Part shown: piece by piece, positions 34,694 through 43,174 of the stretch
How positions within the stretch are numbered: position 1 is the stretch's first letter
Layout of the letters: each line of letters starts with the position of its first letter
Assembly (NCBI GenBank): GCA_963722905.1
Contig: CAVROT010000012.1
Span: forward strand, 62,001-126,000
Direction of reading: 5' to 3'
From: CAVROT01 sp963722905
GTDB taxonomy: Bacteria > Pseudomonadota > Alphaproteobacteria > Rhodobacterales > Rhodobacteraceae
Length of the DNA stretch: 64,000 nt
The notes under the pieces: generated by a model
The model's database searches: none
Told to the model about the DNA's origin: nothing
What the model saw: only the letters and a program-made list of their open reading frames with translations
Translations under genes and position numbers: made by a program

Positions 34694-35518
34694 ATGATCG
34701 TCATGACGCTATTGGTGCGCGACGAAGAAGACATCCTCGCCGAGAATATCAGATACCACCTCGAACAGGGCGTGGATCACGTCGTGATCACCGACAATCT
34801 CAGCGCTGACGCGACCCCCGACATCATCGCCGATTTTGTTCGGCAGGGTGTCGCAACCGCGATTTCCGAGACGAACGACATTTACGCGCAGTCGAAGTGG
34901 GTCTCGCGCATGGCCGACGTGGCGGCCGACATGGGCGCGCGGTGGGTCCTGCATACGGATGCCGACGAGTTCTGGATCACCGACAGCGGCGTCCCCGTCT
35001 CGACGTTCCTGCGCCGGGCCTTCCTGAGAAACGTCGTGCAGGGTCGCAGGACCGATTTCGTCTGCACCGGCGACGCCGGGCAGCCGTTCTGGGACCGCAT
35101 GATCTACGCCAAGACCCGTTCGCTGAACCCGATCGGCCGTCCCCTGCCCCCCAAGATCGGGCACCGGGCGCGGCGCGGGATCGTCGTGAAGCCGGGCAAT
35201 CATGGCCTGGAGGGGATCAGGTGGCAGCGCAAGGCGACGACTGGGCTGGAGATCCTCCATTTCCCGCTGCGGTCGCGGGCGCAGTTCATCGCCAAGACGG
35301 TGGCCGGCGGACGCGCCTACGAACGCAACACTGCCCTGCCGGAAAGCACCGGTCGGGCGCGCCGCGCGCAGTACCGCGAGGTTCAGGAGACCGGCACGAC
35401 CGCCTGGCTGGAGGACAACATCCTGAGCGACGCGCAGGTCCATGCGGGGGTCGCCTCGGGCGGGCTCGTCGTCGACGAACGGCTGCGCGGATTCTTCGGG
35501 GCCCACACGGCGGATTGA
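34694..35518 (+). CDS. Family 2 glycosyltransferase-like protein
   Basis: This 274-residue protein is of the GT2 'Glyco_tranf_2_4' kind. The N-terminus MTLLVRDEEDILAENIRYHL and the DNLSADATPDII segment form the nucleotide-binding half; HTDADEFWI near residue 95 provides the DxD metal motif. It lacks membrane segments and probably acts on a cell-surface polysaccharide at the cytoplasmic face. GGAGC precedes the ATG. No other polysaccharide genes are in the window, so donor and acceptor are unknown. It is separated from fbaB by a strong hairpin. Confidence 0.82.
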   Translation: MIVMTLLVRDEEDILAENIRYHLEQGVDHVVITDNLSADATPDIIADFVRQGVATAISETNDIYAQSKWVSRMADVAADMGARWVLHTDADEFWITDSGVPVSTFLRRAFLRNVVQGRRTDFVCTGDAGQPFWDRMIYAKTRSLNPIGRPLPPKIGHRARRGIVVKPGNHGLEGIRWQRKATTGLEILHFPLRSRAQFIAKTVAGGRAYERNTALPESTGRARRAQYREVQETGTTAWLEDNILSDAQVHAGVASGGLVVDERLRGFFGAHTAD

Positions 35519-35552
35519 CGCACGCCCGTCATGGTCGGCACGCATGCTGCGC

Positions 35553-35581
35553 TTGCCCGTACAGGGGATTCGCGCTATGAG
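35553..35581 (+). promoter_or_regulatory. Candidate promoter of the cold-shock gene
   Basis: TTGCCC (35553-35558) and TATGAG (35576-35581) are 17 bp apart and would start transcription near 35588. The resulting leader of about 125 nt is long, as is common for cold-shock genes regulated through their 5' RNA. Confidence 0.45.
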
Positions 35582-35711
35582 AACGCGGCGACGTTATCTC
35601 TATCGATCCCCTGTCCGGTCACACGGCTACAGTGCTCTCGATCTTGCCCTGACAAAGCCGCGCCGTTGCACTTCCGCGAACGGCAACTGACACGAGACAA
35701 GGAATACCACG

Positions 35712-35918
35712 ATGGCCAACGGCACCGTGAAATGGTTCAATGCCACCAAAGGCTTCGGCTTCATCGCACCCGACACCGGCGGTAAGGACGTCTTCGTCCA
35801 CATCTCCGCGGTCGAGCGTGCGGGCCTGACGGGCCTCGCCGACGATCAGAAGGTTACATACGACGTCGAAGCCGGCCGCGACGGCCGCGAATCGGCGACG
35901 AACCTTCAGCTCGCCTGA
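35712..35918 (+). CDS. cspA: Cold shock protein, CspA family
   Basis: This 68-residue single cold-shock domain has the RNP1 motif KGFGFIAP and RNP2 motif DVFVHISAV, preceded by NGTVKWFNATK. It binds single-stranded RNA and DNA and acts as RNA chaperone. AAGGA is about 11 nt before the ATG. A long 5' leader, its own promoter and a terminator 35 bp downstream show that it is a monocistronic unit. Confidence 0.96.
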   Translation: MANGTVKWFNATKGFGFIAPDTGGKDVFVHISAVERAGLTGLADDQKVTYDVEAGRDGRESATNLQLA

Positions 35919-35952
35919 GCGCGACCGCTCCGCGAGGGGCCGATGAGACAGG

Positions 35953-35977
35953 AAGGCGCCTTGAGGGGCGCCTTTTT
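35953..35977 (+). terminator. Rho-independent terminator of the cold-shock gene
   Basis: AAGGCGCC (35953-35960), loop TTGAGG, GGCGCCTT (35967-35974) then TTT. An 8-bp perfect stem followed by a T-run, 35 bp after the stop codon. Confidence 0.85.
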
Positions 35978-36042
35978 CAATGCCGGTTCCGGCCCGGCCA
36001 TTGGCCCGACGCCGTTGCCCCTGGCCAGTCGCCTGTCTGCTG

Positions 36043-37395
36043 TCAGAGGATCCGGTCGGACACAGGTACGTCCGCCGAAGCCTCCAGTGCCGGGTAGCGC
36101 CAGCCCAGAGTCGCACCGCGCGCGACGAACGAGATGGACAGCGCCATCCAGAGGCCGTGGTTGCCCAGCATCGGCGCCAGCAAGACCAGCGCCACGACAT
36201 AGATCGCGAGGGACAGCGCCATCATGTCGCGCATCTCGCGCGACCGCGTGGCACCGATGAAGATGCCGTCGAGGATCCACGCCGCCGCACCCAGAACCGG
36301 CGCCGCAACCATCCACGGCAGATAGACGCGCGCCTCGGCCCGCACCGGCTCGGCCGTCGTCATCACGTCGACGATGGCGCCGCCGGCCAGCGCGAAGGCA
36401 GCGGCCAGCGCAAGGCCCGTCGCCCCGCCCCAGATCGCGCACAGAAGGGCCGAGCGCCGCAGCCGGTCGCGCCGCGCCGCGCCCAGCGCCTGCCCGACGA
36501 ACGTCTCGGCCGCGAAGGCGAAACCGTCCAGCGCAAAGGCCGTGATCTCAAGGAACTGGAGCAGGATATGGTTCGCCGCCAGCCGCACGTCGCCAAAGCG
36601 CGCGCCCCAGAAGACGAACGAGAGGAACATGGCCTGCAACATCAGCGACCGCAGCAGGATATCGGTGTTGACCGAGGCGAAGCGGCGCAGGCGCACGGGG
36701 TCGGCGACACGCGCCCAGTCGCGCCAGGCGGGCGTCGCGAACGCGTCGCGACACAGCCAAAGCCCCAGCGCCAGCCCGGACCATTCCGCGATGACCGTCG
36801 CCGTCGCCACGCCGGCGACGCCCCAGCCGAGGCCCAGCACGAACCACAGGTCCAGTCCGATGTTGAGGCCGTTCATCACCAGCTGGATCACCAGGACACC
36901 GCGCGTCCGCTCGGCCGCGATCAGCCAGCCGGTGATGGCGTAAAGCCCGATCAGCGCCGGCGCCGACCAGACGCGGATGCCCATGTAGGTGCGCGCCAGC
37001 CCCTCGACCTCGGCCGAGGCGGGCGACAGGGCAAAGGCGGCCGCGAAGAGCGGCAGCTGCAGCGCGGTAATGGCGAGGCCCGCGACGGCAGCGATGCCCA
37101 GCGCACGGCTGAGGATCGCCGCGACCTCGGCCGTGTCGCCCCGGCCCAATGCCTGGCTGGCGAACCCGGTCGTGCCCATGCGCAGGAATCCGAACACCCA
37201 GTAGAGCGCGGTGAGGATGATCGCACCGAGGCCGACCGCGCCGATGGGAGCGGCAAGGCCCATCTGCCCCACGACGCCGGTATCGACGATGCCCAGGACG
37301 GGCACGGTGGCATTCGACAGGACGATGGGCAGGGCGACCGCCAGAACCCGCTTGTGGGTGATGGGACGGAGCGGCGCCGACGCCGCGTCAGACAT
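36043..37395 (-). CDS. MATE family efflux transporter
   Basis: This 450-residue inner-membrane protein has about 12 hydrophobic segments and the DinF/NorM-type starts LAVALPIVLSNATVPVLGIVD and GWLIAAERTRGVLVIQ. It should exchange cations for drugs or metabolites. The start is placed at 37395 (MSDAASAPLRPITHKR), which overlaps the stop of the upstream thioesterase gene by 8 nt. It closes a three-gene minus-strand operon with two hotdog thioesterases; the functional link between a MATE exporter and thioesterases is unknown but the arrangement suggests export of an acid freed from CoA. Confidence 0.9.
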   Translation of the reverse strand: MSDAASAPLRPITHKRVLAVALPIVLSNATVPVLGIVDTGVVGQMGLAAPIGAVGLGAIILTALYWVFGFLRMGTTGFASQALGRGDTAEVAAILSRALGIAAVAGLAITALQLPLFAAAFALSPASAEVEGLARTYMGIRVWSAPALIGLYAITGWLIAAERTRGVLVIQLVMNGLNIGLDLWFVLGLGWGVAGVATATVIAEWSGLALGLWLCRDAFATPAWRDWARVADPVRLRRFASVNTDILLRSLMLQAMFLSFVFWGARFGDVRLAANHILLQFLEITAFALDGFAFAAETFVGQALGAARRDRLRRSALLCAIWGGATGLALAAAFALAGGAIVDVMTTAEPVRAEARVYLPWMVAAPVLGAAAWILDGIFIGATRSREMRDMMALSLAIYVVALVLLAPMLGNHGLWMALSISFVARGATLGWRYPALEASADVPVSDRIL

Positions 37396-37939
37396 CGGGC
37401 GGTGCCGCATCCATCGGAGGTTCCATGTCGCCCGTCACCCCCGCCGCGGCCGGCATCAGAAAGTGCCCCGTCGCCTGCGCGAAGAGTCGCGAGCGATTGT
37501 CCTGCCACGCCTCGACATGGACCGAGGCGTAGCGCCGTCCCGAGCGGTTCACCCGCGCCCGCGCGTAGGCGTCGCGCGGCAGGCCGGTGCGGAGGTAGTC
37601 GACGGTGAAGTCGATCGTCTTGGGCATCCGCAGCCGATCGTCCGGTGTGCCCGGCACGGCCGAAGCGCCCTCCATCCGCTCCCACGTCTGGGACCAGGCC
37701 AGTTCGATGATGGCCGTCACCTCAAGGAACGCCGCCGTCACGCCACCATGGATCGCGGGCAGGTCGGGATTTCCGATCAGCCGCTCGGCGAAGGGCAACG
37801 TCGCCGTCAGCTCGTCCCCGCGCCGGTCGAAGGCGATGCCCAAAAAGCCGATATAGGGCACGCCGCCCACCAGCGTGGCGAGCGCCGCATCGCGTCGCTG
37901 CTTGATCACCTGTACCGGCTCGGGCGGCGGACGCCTCAT
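37388..37939 (-). CDS. PaaI-type hotdog thioesterase
   Basis: This 183-residue hotdog protein has GVPYIGFLGIAF and the family motif LPAIHGGVTAAFLEVTAI with a catalytic-site Gly-Gly turn. It should hydrolyse an acyl-CoA. The ATG at 37939 overlaps the TGA of the other thioesterase by 4 nt (ATGA), and its end overlaps the MATE gene by 8 nt. Compared with its neighbour it is a longer, diverged paralogue with an extra C-terminal tail (GVTGDMEPPMDAAPPDV). Confidence 0.85.
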   Translation of the reverse strand: MRRPPPEPVQVIKQRRDAALATLVGGVPYIGFLGIAFDRRGDELTATLPFAERLIGNPDLPAIHGGVTAAFLEVTAIIELAWSQTWERMEGASAVPGTPDDRLRMPKTIDFTVDYLRTGLPRDAYARARVNRSGRRYASVHVEAWQDNRSRLFAQATGHFLMPAAAGVTGDMEPPMDAAPPDV

Positions 37940-38373
37940 TGCGACGCCCCCGCCGGGCGCTCGACGGTGAATGCGCCGGTGGCGGTGGCGACGGGCGTGC
38001 CGCCCTCCTCGTCGGTCGCGATGGCGCGCACGAAGGCGACGGCGCGGGTGACATGATAACATGTCGCGTGGGCGCGGATCGCGAGGCCGGGCCGGGCCGC
38101 GCGCATGTAGTCTATGCGCAGGTCGATGGTCGCGGTGCCCGCCGGACCGCTGGCATGGCACATGACGGCCGCGCCGCCGCAGGTGTCCATCAGCGCGGAC
38201 ACGGCACCGCCGTGGATCACCCCTGTCGCGGGGTCGCCGACCAGGCGCGCGTCCCACGGCATCGCGATCTCGGCCTCGCCTTCGCCGATGCGGGTCAGCT
38301 CCATGCCGAGGGCGCGGGAATGCGGAATGGCCTGGATGAACTGGCGGGCGATGGCATGCAGTCGGTCGGTCAT
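37936..38373 (-). CDS. PaaI-type hotdog thioesterase
   Basis: This 145-residue hotdog thioesterase has the conserved HGGAVSALMDTCGG (about residues 54-67) with the catalytic Asp, preceded by HSRALGMELTRIGEGEAEI. It likely hydrolyses aromatic or short acyl-CoA thioesters. It is the first gene of the operon with the second thioesterase and the MATE exporter; tandem pairs of such thioesterases may work as a heteromer, though this is not shown here. The 236-bp region before it, shared with the divergent NAD(P)-binding gene, has no clear regulatory site. Confidence 0.88.
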   Translation of the reverse strand: MTDRLHAIARQFIQAIPHSRALGMELTRIGEGEAEIAMPWDARLVGDPATGVIHGGAVSALMDTCGGAAVMCHASGPAGTATIDLRIDYMRAARPGLAIRAHATCYHVTRAVAFVRAIATDEEGGTPVATATGAFTVERPAGASQ

Positions 38374-38609
38374 GGTGCGAACTCCGGCGGCGGGCCAGCC
38401 TGCAGGCGGGACACGCTGCCGGATGTATCCGTCCTATGGCCGCACAGGACAAGGCCGCGCGCCGCATGGACGTCGACGCCAAAAACCGCCCACGCCCGCG
38501 CAGCCGCGCCGTCACGTCCGGGCGGGTCGTGGGAACGGGGACACGTCGCAGACGTTGAAGGGTTCGACGCAGCGCTGCCCACGGCGCCGGCGGCAGCCAA
38601 GGAAGAGCG

Positions 38610-39314
38610 ATGGCCGACAGATTGAAACTGGCCGTTTTCGGCGCTGCAGGCGATACCGGCGACCAGATCGTCCGGCAGGCGCTGCAGCGCGGCCACGACG
38701 TCCGCGCCGTCGAGAGGGCCTGGGACGCACCTCCCCCCTGGGCGGCCTCGGTCGAGCTGGCCGAAGCCGATGTCCTGTCGGCAGACCTTGCCGAAGCCGT
38801 GGCGGACCGGGATGCCGTCATCTCGGCGATCGGCCTTGCGCCCTCGCCGATGACGGTGGTGGCGCCGCCGCCGCTGTACACCGAAGGGGTCCTGCGCACG
38901 ATCCGCGCAATGCAGGGCGCCGGCGTCCGCAGGCTTGCCGTCGTCTCGGCCAGTTTCGTTGCCAGCCGCGACCGTGGACCGCTCTGGTTCCGCGCAGCGG
39001 CGCAGACCGCGCTCGACCGGGTGTTCACCCAGATGGGCGAGATGGAGCGCATCCTGCGGGCCGCGGACAGGATCGACTGGACCGCGGCGCGGCCCGGCTG
39101 GCTTCTCGATGCGCCACTGACGCAGGACTATACCGTGACGCCGGACGTGATCCCACCAAATATGATACGCACCCGCCACGCCGATCTGGCCCATTTTCTG
39201 CTGGACTGCGTCGAGACGGGCGACTGGATCGGCGGCACGCCGGCCATCGCGCGGTCCGAACCCGCATCGGCCAGCACGCCCGACAAGCTGATCCGCGCCG
39301 CTTTGCGACGATGA
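38610..39314 (+). CDS. NAD(P)H-binding protein (atypical short-chain dehydrogenase type)
   Basis: This 234-residue Rossmann protein has the start LKLAVFGAAGDTGDQIVRQA with a GxxGxxG loop and resembles NAD(P)H-binding 'SDR a5' or flavin-reductase-like proteins (NmrA/HIM type). Later features are VSASFVAS and DWTAARPGWLLD. The reaction is unknown. AAGGAAG lies before the ATG at 38610. It stands upstream of two MerR-type regulator genes in the same direction, but 105 bp away from the first. Confidence 0.8.
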   Translation: MADRLKLAVFGAAGDTGDQIVRQALQRGHDVRAVERAWDAPPPWAASVELAEADVLSADLAEAVADRDAVISAIGLAPSPMTVVAPPPLYTEGVLRTIRAMQGAGVRRLAVVSASFVASRDRGPLWFRAAAQTALDRVFTQMGEMERILRAADRIDWTAARPGWLLDAPLTQDYTVTPDVIPPNMIRTRHADLAHFLLDCVETGDWIGGTPAIARSEPASASTPDKLIRAALRR

Positions 39315-39419
39315 GGGTGCGACCGGTGCATCGGACGGAACGGGGCGGGCCACCCGCCGTTTGGTCCTGCACGAGTTCGGCGGCACCCTTTTCCGGCCGC
39401 TACAGGAGCTGACAGCGCC

Positions 39420-39785
39420 ATGGACGAGCCGCGACTGACCTTCAAGGACATGTGCGAACGGTTCGACGCCACCCCGCGGACGCTGCGATATTATGAGTAC
39501 ATAGAGTTGCTGCAACCGGAACGGAACGGCCGGACCCGGACCTATGGCTCGCGCGAGATCGCCCGCATGACGTTGATCCTGCGAGGCCGGCGCTGGGGAT
39601 TCCCGCTGGAGGACATCCGGCAATGGCTGTCCCTCTATGACGACGCGGGGACAGAGACTCAGATGGAGGCCTGGCGCACCCTGGCCGACAGCCGGCTGGC
39701 CGCACTGGAGGTCGAACGCACCCAGCTGGACCGGACCATCGAGGAATTGCGAAAGGCCAGGAGCATGCCCGCGGACGGCTTTTGA
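39420..39785 (+). CDS. MerR-type helix-turn-helix regulator
   Basis: This 121-residue protein has an N-terminal winged HTH of MerR type (TFKDMCERFDATPRTLRYYE, then TRTYGSREIARMTLILRGRR) and a C-terminal coiled coil (about residues 80-115). There is no effector domain and no metal-binding Cys. It is a close relative of the second MerR gene 193 bp downstream, and both lie before the beta-oxidation operon, so they are likely regulators of acyl-CoA degradation, as LiuR-like MerR proteins are in other proteobacteria. GGAGC precedes the ATG at 39420. Confidence 0.85.
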   Translation: MDEPRLTFKDMCERFDATPRTLRYYEYIELLQPERNGRTRTYGSREIARMTLILRGRRWGFPLEDIRQWLSLYDDAGTETQMEAWRTLADSRLAALEVERTQLDRTIEELRKARSMPADGF

Positions 39786-39890
39786 GGGCAGGGGAGATAC
39801 GGCGAGTTTCTGCCATCACTGCTTTTCCCAGCGTCAAGACTCCGCCGATCGGGTCGCCGGATCTTCATCTATGTCATCGTGACGTTACGT

Positions 39891-39901
39891 CGCGTTTATC
39901 C
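39891..39901. promoter_or_regulatory. Palindrome upstream of the second MerR gene
   Basis: GACGTTACGTC is a perfect inverted repeat around a central T, 78 bp before the ATG of the second MerR gene; TTGCGTGAACGTGC follows about 12 bp later and contains a similar ACGT half. MerR proteins usually bind palindromes in promoter spacers, so this may be an autoregulatory or fad-operon operator. Binding is inference. Confidence 0.4.
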
Positions 39902-39978
39902 TTGCGTGAACGTGCATTGAAACAGGGTGTGACTCGCGACAACTGCCGCCCCGGACAGGCGGCTGGGAGTGCGACGCT

Positions 39979-40374
39979 ATGAGCGACACGGTTTTGACGA
40001 TCCGACAGATGTGCGAGACTTACGACGTGACGGCGCGCACCCTGCGCTTCTATGAGGCCAAGGAATTGCTGCATCCGGTACGCGAGGGGCAACGGCGGCT
40101 CTTCACCCCAAGGGACAGGGCACGGCTGACCCTCATCCTGCGCGGAAAGAGGTTCGGCTTCAGCCTCGAACAGATCCGCCAACTGCTGGATCTCTACAAC
40201 AAGGACGATCGCCAGCTGGCTCAGTTGTCGCGGACCTCGGAGGTCGGTCAGAACCGGCTGAGCGAACTCAGGCTCGAACGCGAAGAGCTCGATGCCGCGA
40301 TTTCGGACCTGGAGGGTCAACTTTCGCACATCGGCATGATGCTAGAACAGATCAAGCGCGACGACGCCGCCTGA
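39979..40374 (+). CDS. MerR-type regulator preceding the beta-oxidation operon
   Basis: This 131-residue MerR-like protein (TIRQMCETYDVTARTLRFYE, RRLFTPRDRARLTLILRGKR, SLEQIRQLLDLYNKDD) has a C-terminal dimerisation coiled coil (about residues 85-125). It starts 61 bp before the acyl-CoA dehydrogenase gene, in the same direction, which makes it a likely regulator of, and part of, that transcription unit. It shares most of its HTH layout with the previous gene, suggesting tandem duplication. The effector may be an acyl-CoA, but no ligand pocket is evident. Confidence 0.87.
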   Translation: MSDTVLTIRQMCETYDVTARTLRFYEAKELLHPVREGQRRLFTPRDRARLTLILRGKRFGFSLEQIRQLLDLYNKDDRQLAQLSRTSEVGQNRLSELRLEREELDAAISDLEGQLSHIGMMLEQIKRDDAA

Positions 40375-40435
40375 ATGCCGTAGACCGACCGCGCGGCCTG
40401 CGCCGGTGGCCGGATCAGACTGGAGACCTATTGCG

Positions 40436-42214
40436 ATGCCCGTCTATACCGCCCCAGTCGAGGACATGCAGTTCGTCCTTCACGAGGTCCTGAACGTATC
40501 GAGCGCCGGCATTCCGGGTTACGACGACATGGAGCGTGACGTGACCGCCGCCGTCCTGGGCGAAGCGGCGAAGCTGGCCGAGAACGTGCTGGCCCCTCTC
40601 AACCGGGTCGGCGACCACCAGGGATGCCGATTGGAGAATGGCGTGGTGCGCACGCCCGAGGGGTTCAAGGGCGCCTACGACCTCATGCGCGAAGGCGGCT
40701 GGATGGGTCTGGACGCCGATCCCGATCACGGCGGCCAGGGCATGCCTTATCTGCTGGGAACGGCTGTGGGCGAGATGTTCGTCAGCGCCAACATGGCGTT
40801 CAACATGTATCAGGGCCTGACGCACGGCGCGATGTCCGCCATCGCCGTCCACGGAACCGAGGCGCAGAAGGCGACCTACCTGCCCCGGATGATCGACGGC
40901 ACGTGGTCGGGGACGATGAACCTGACCGAACCGCAGTGCGGGACGGATCTGGGACTGATCCGCACCAAGGCGGTGCCGCAGGACGACGGCAGCTACGCGA
41001 TCACCGGCCAGAAGATCTGGATCTCGGCCGGCGAGCACGACCTGACGGACAACATCGTTCACCTCGTGCTTGCGCGGATCCCCGGCGGCCCGGACGGTGT
41101 GAAGGGCATCAGCCTCTTCGTCGTGCCAAAGTTCCTGCCCAATGATGACGGTACGCCGGGCAAGCGCAATCCGCTGTCGTGCGGGGGGCTGGAAACGAAG
41201 ATGGGGATCCACGGCAACGCCACCTGCGTGATGAACTACGACGGCGCCACGGGCTGGCTGGTGGGCGAGACCCACAAGGGCATGCGCGCGATGTTCACGA
41301 TGATGAACGAGGCGCGGATCGGCGTCGGCGTGCAGGGCTACGCGCAAGGCGTCGTGGCCTACCAGAACGCCGCGGCCTTCGCGCGCGATCGGCTGCAGGG
41401 CCGCGCTGCCGCGGGCGCCGTGGCCGAGGACAAGCCTGCGGATCCGATCATCGTACACCCCGACGTACGCCGGAATCTGCTGCACCAGAAGAGCTTCGTC
41501 GAGGGCGCGCGCGCCTTCACCTTCTGGGGCGCCTCGCTCATCGACCGGGCGCACCGGGGCGGCGACGCGGATGCAGAGGCCATGATCTCGCTTCTCACGC
41601 CGGTGCTGAAGGGTTTCCTGACCGACAAGGGGTTCGAGACGGCGGTACTGGCGCAGCAGACGCTGGGCGGCAGCGGCTATACCACCGAATGGGGGATGGA
41701 GCAGTTCGTGCGCGATGCGCGCATCACCATGGTCTACGAGGGAACGAACGGCATCCAGTCTCTCGATCTCGTCGGTCGCAAGCTGGGGCTGAACGGCGGC
41801 CGGACCGTCATGGCGTTCTTCGAACTTGTCAGGGCGTTCCTGAAGGAGAACGAGGATGACGCGGCGCTGAAGGCCGGCTTCCTCGATCCGTTGAAGTCCT
41901 CGTCGAAGGACCTTCAAGCCGCGGCCACGTGGTTCATGGAGAACGGTTTGAAGAACCCCGAAGAGGCGCTGTCGGGCAGCTACGACTTCATGCACCTCTT
42001 CGGGCATGTCTGCCTCGGTCTCGTCTGGGCGCGCATGGCGAAGGCGGCGAGCGTCGGGCTGAAGGCGGGTACCGGAAACGCCGAATTCTACCGCACGAAG
42101 CTGGCGACCGGGCGCTATTACATGGCCCGCCAGCTGCCGGCGACGTCCATGCACCTCGCCCGGATCCGCAGCGGGGCCGCGCCGGTGATGGAGCTTGCGG
42201 CCGAACAGTTCTGA
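40436..42214 (+). CDS. Acyl-CoA dehydrogenase, long form (FadE/DmdC-like)
   Basis: This 592-residue FAD enzyme catalyses the first oxidation of beta-oxidation. Motifs are MNLTEPQCGTDLGLIRTKA, KIWISAGEHDLTDNIVHLVL and the catalytic Glu in MVYEGTNGIQSLDL (Glu435). A C-terminal domain of about 120 residues is present, as in DmdC, the methylmercaptopropionyl-CoA dehydrogenase, so that substrate is possible besides fatty acyl-CoA. The start at 40436 removes 10 non-conserved codons. It opens an operon with a decayed GST gene, thiolase, cupin and FadB-like genes, which supports general fatty-acid use. Confidence 0.92.
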   Translation: MPVYTAPVEDMQFVLHEVLNVSSAGIPGYDDMERDVTAAVLGEAAKLAENVLAPLNRVGDHQGCRLENGVVRTPEGFKGAYDLMREGGWMGLDADPDHGGQGMPYLLGTAVGEMFVSANMAFNMYQGLTHGAMSAIAVHGTEAQKATYLPRMIDGTWSGTMNLTEPQCGTDLGLIRTKAVPQDDGSYAITGQKIWISAGEHDLTDNIVHLVLARIPGGPDGVKGISLFVVPKFLPNDDGTPGKRNPLSCGGLETKMGIHGNATCVMNYDGATGWLVGETHKGMRAMFTMMNEARIGVGVQGYAQGVVAYQNAAAFARDRLQGRAAAGAVAEDKPADPIIVHPDVRRNLLHQKSFVEGARAFTFWGASLIDRAHRGGDADAEAMISLLTPVLKGFLTDKGFETAVLAQQTLGGSGYTTEWGMEQFVRDARITMVYEGTNGIQSLDLVGRKLGLNGGRTVMAFFELVRAFLKENEDDAALKAGFLDPLKSSSKDLQAAATWFMENGLKNPEEALSGSYDFMHLFGHVCLGLVWARMAKAASVGLKAGTGNAEFYRTKLATGRYYMARQLPATSMHLARIRSGAAPVMELAAEQF

Positions 42215-42261
42215 CATTTGACCGTCCGGGGCGGCCGCGGGGTTCGGACGCCTCCGGCGGG

Positions 42262-42439
42262 GGAGTATTTTCGACAGGATGAAGACGGGGGCACCCCGCC
42301 CCGGCGGGTCGTCCGGGATCCGGGACGGGGCTTCACCCTGTGCGGTCATCGGCTCTCCAGCCTGTACCGCATACCCCGCTTTGCACGGTTGACCTTAACA
42401 GCGTGTTACCATGTGCCCTCATCCTGTTGGAAATACTCC
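42262..42439. repeat. Inverted pair of 21-bp repeat units (REP-like)
   Basis: A 21-bp unit at 42262-42282 (plus; begins GGAGTATTT, ends CAGGATGA) recurs in opposite orientation at 42419-42439 with 19 of 21 bases matching, leaving 136 bp between them. The first copy is preceded by CGCCTCCGGCGGG. From memory, a motif of this type is scattered between genes in many Rhodobacterales genomes. It lies between the acyl-CoA dehydrogenase gene and the GST remnant. Confidence 0.6.
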
Positions 42440-42448
42440 ACAGGGGGT

Positions 42449-42475
42449 GCGGGGGGGGTGTGTGAAACCCCCCGC
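42449..42475 (+). terminator. GC hairpin just before the GST remnant
   Basis: GCGGGGGG (from 42449) pairs with CCCCCCGC (42468-42475) around TGTGTGAAA-type loop sequence. No T-run follows. It lies 20 bp before the GST start and could reduce read-through into the thiolase part of the operon. Confidence 0.35.
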
Positions 42476-42494
42476 TCCGTGCCTGTAGGGAAGC

Positions 42495-43157
42495 ATGACC
42501 ATGACGATCGAACTCCATTGCTTCGGCGGGTCCGGAAACGCCTGCAAGGCGGCGCTGACCCCCGAACTGGCGGGTGTCTAGTGGCAGGCCGTATCTGTCG
42601 GCTCCTTCGGCGGAGGAACGCGCTACCGGAACTGGCGCGACCGGCTGGGTCCGATGGGCGATGAACCGATACGCGTCGACACTGAGCGCGGCTTGTGATG
42701 GATGCGATCGTGGGCGATTCAGAATAGGGTGTCCAATTTCACCGGGCGCCTCGGCCCGGCCAACGGCGCCGGCCGTCTTGAGATCCTGCGCTGGACGCTG
42801 CGAGGCAGTCGCATGCTCGGCAATCCGGCTGACATGTGCAGGTTCCTCGTGAACATCCTGCCTGAGGACAAGCGCCCTGCGGAGGTCATCGCCTTCACGC
42901 AGAACCGGTTGAACTCGGCCTCAGCGGCGCTCGACGCGCACCTTCAGGATCGCGACCGGATCGCGGGACCGGACGTCACGGTGGCGGACCTGTCGTGCTG
43001 CGGCTATTTCCTGTATCCTAAATCCTCGGCTTCGACCGGGCCGACTGGCCCGCGTTCGACCGCTTACTCGACCGGATCCCGGCCCTGCCGGGACTGGAAG
43101 CACCCCTACGACCTGATGCCCCGCCAGTCGCTGGTCGGGACTGTCCCGCAAGATTGA
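42495..43157 (+). pseudogene. Glutathione S-transferase pseudogene
   Basis: The frame from the ATG at 42495 reads MTIELHCFGGSGNACKAAL, a GST thioredoxin-fold start, but stops at TAG 42579-42581. It continues as WQAVSVGSFGGGTR...PMGDEP and stops again at TGA 42696-42698. The helical domain follows (AIQNRVSNFTGRLGP, FLVNILPEDKRPAEVIAFTQ, ADLSCCGYFLYP). Near 43025 one base seems lost: the ancestral GFDRADWPAFDRLLDRI is in the next frame; an extra base near 43092 restores DWKHPYDLMP before the final stop. Two stops plus two compensating frameshifts show decay. A GST at this place is usual in related operons. Confidence 0.9.
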
Positions 43158-43174
43158 CCCCGACGGAGACCCCC

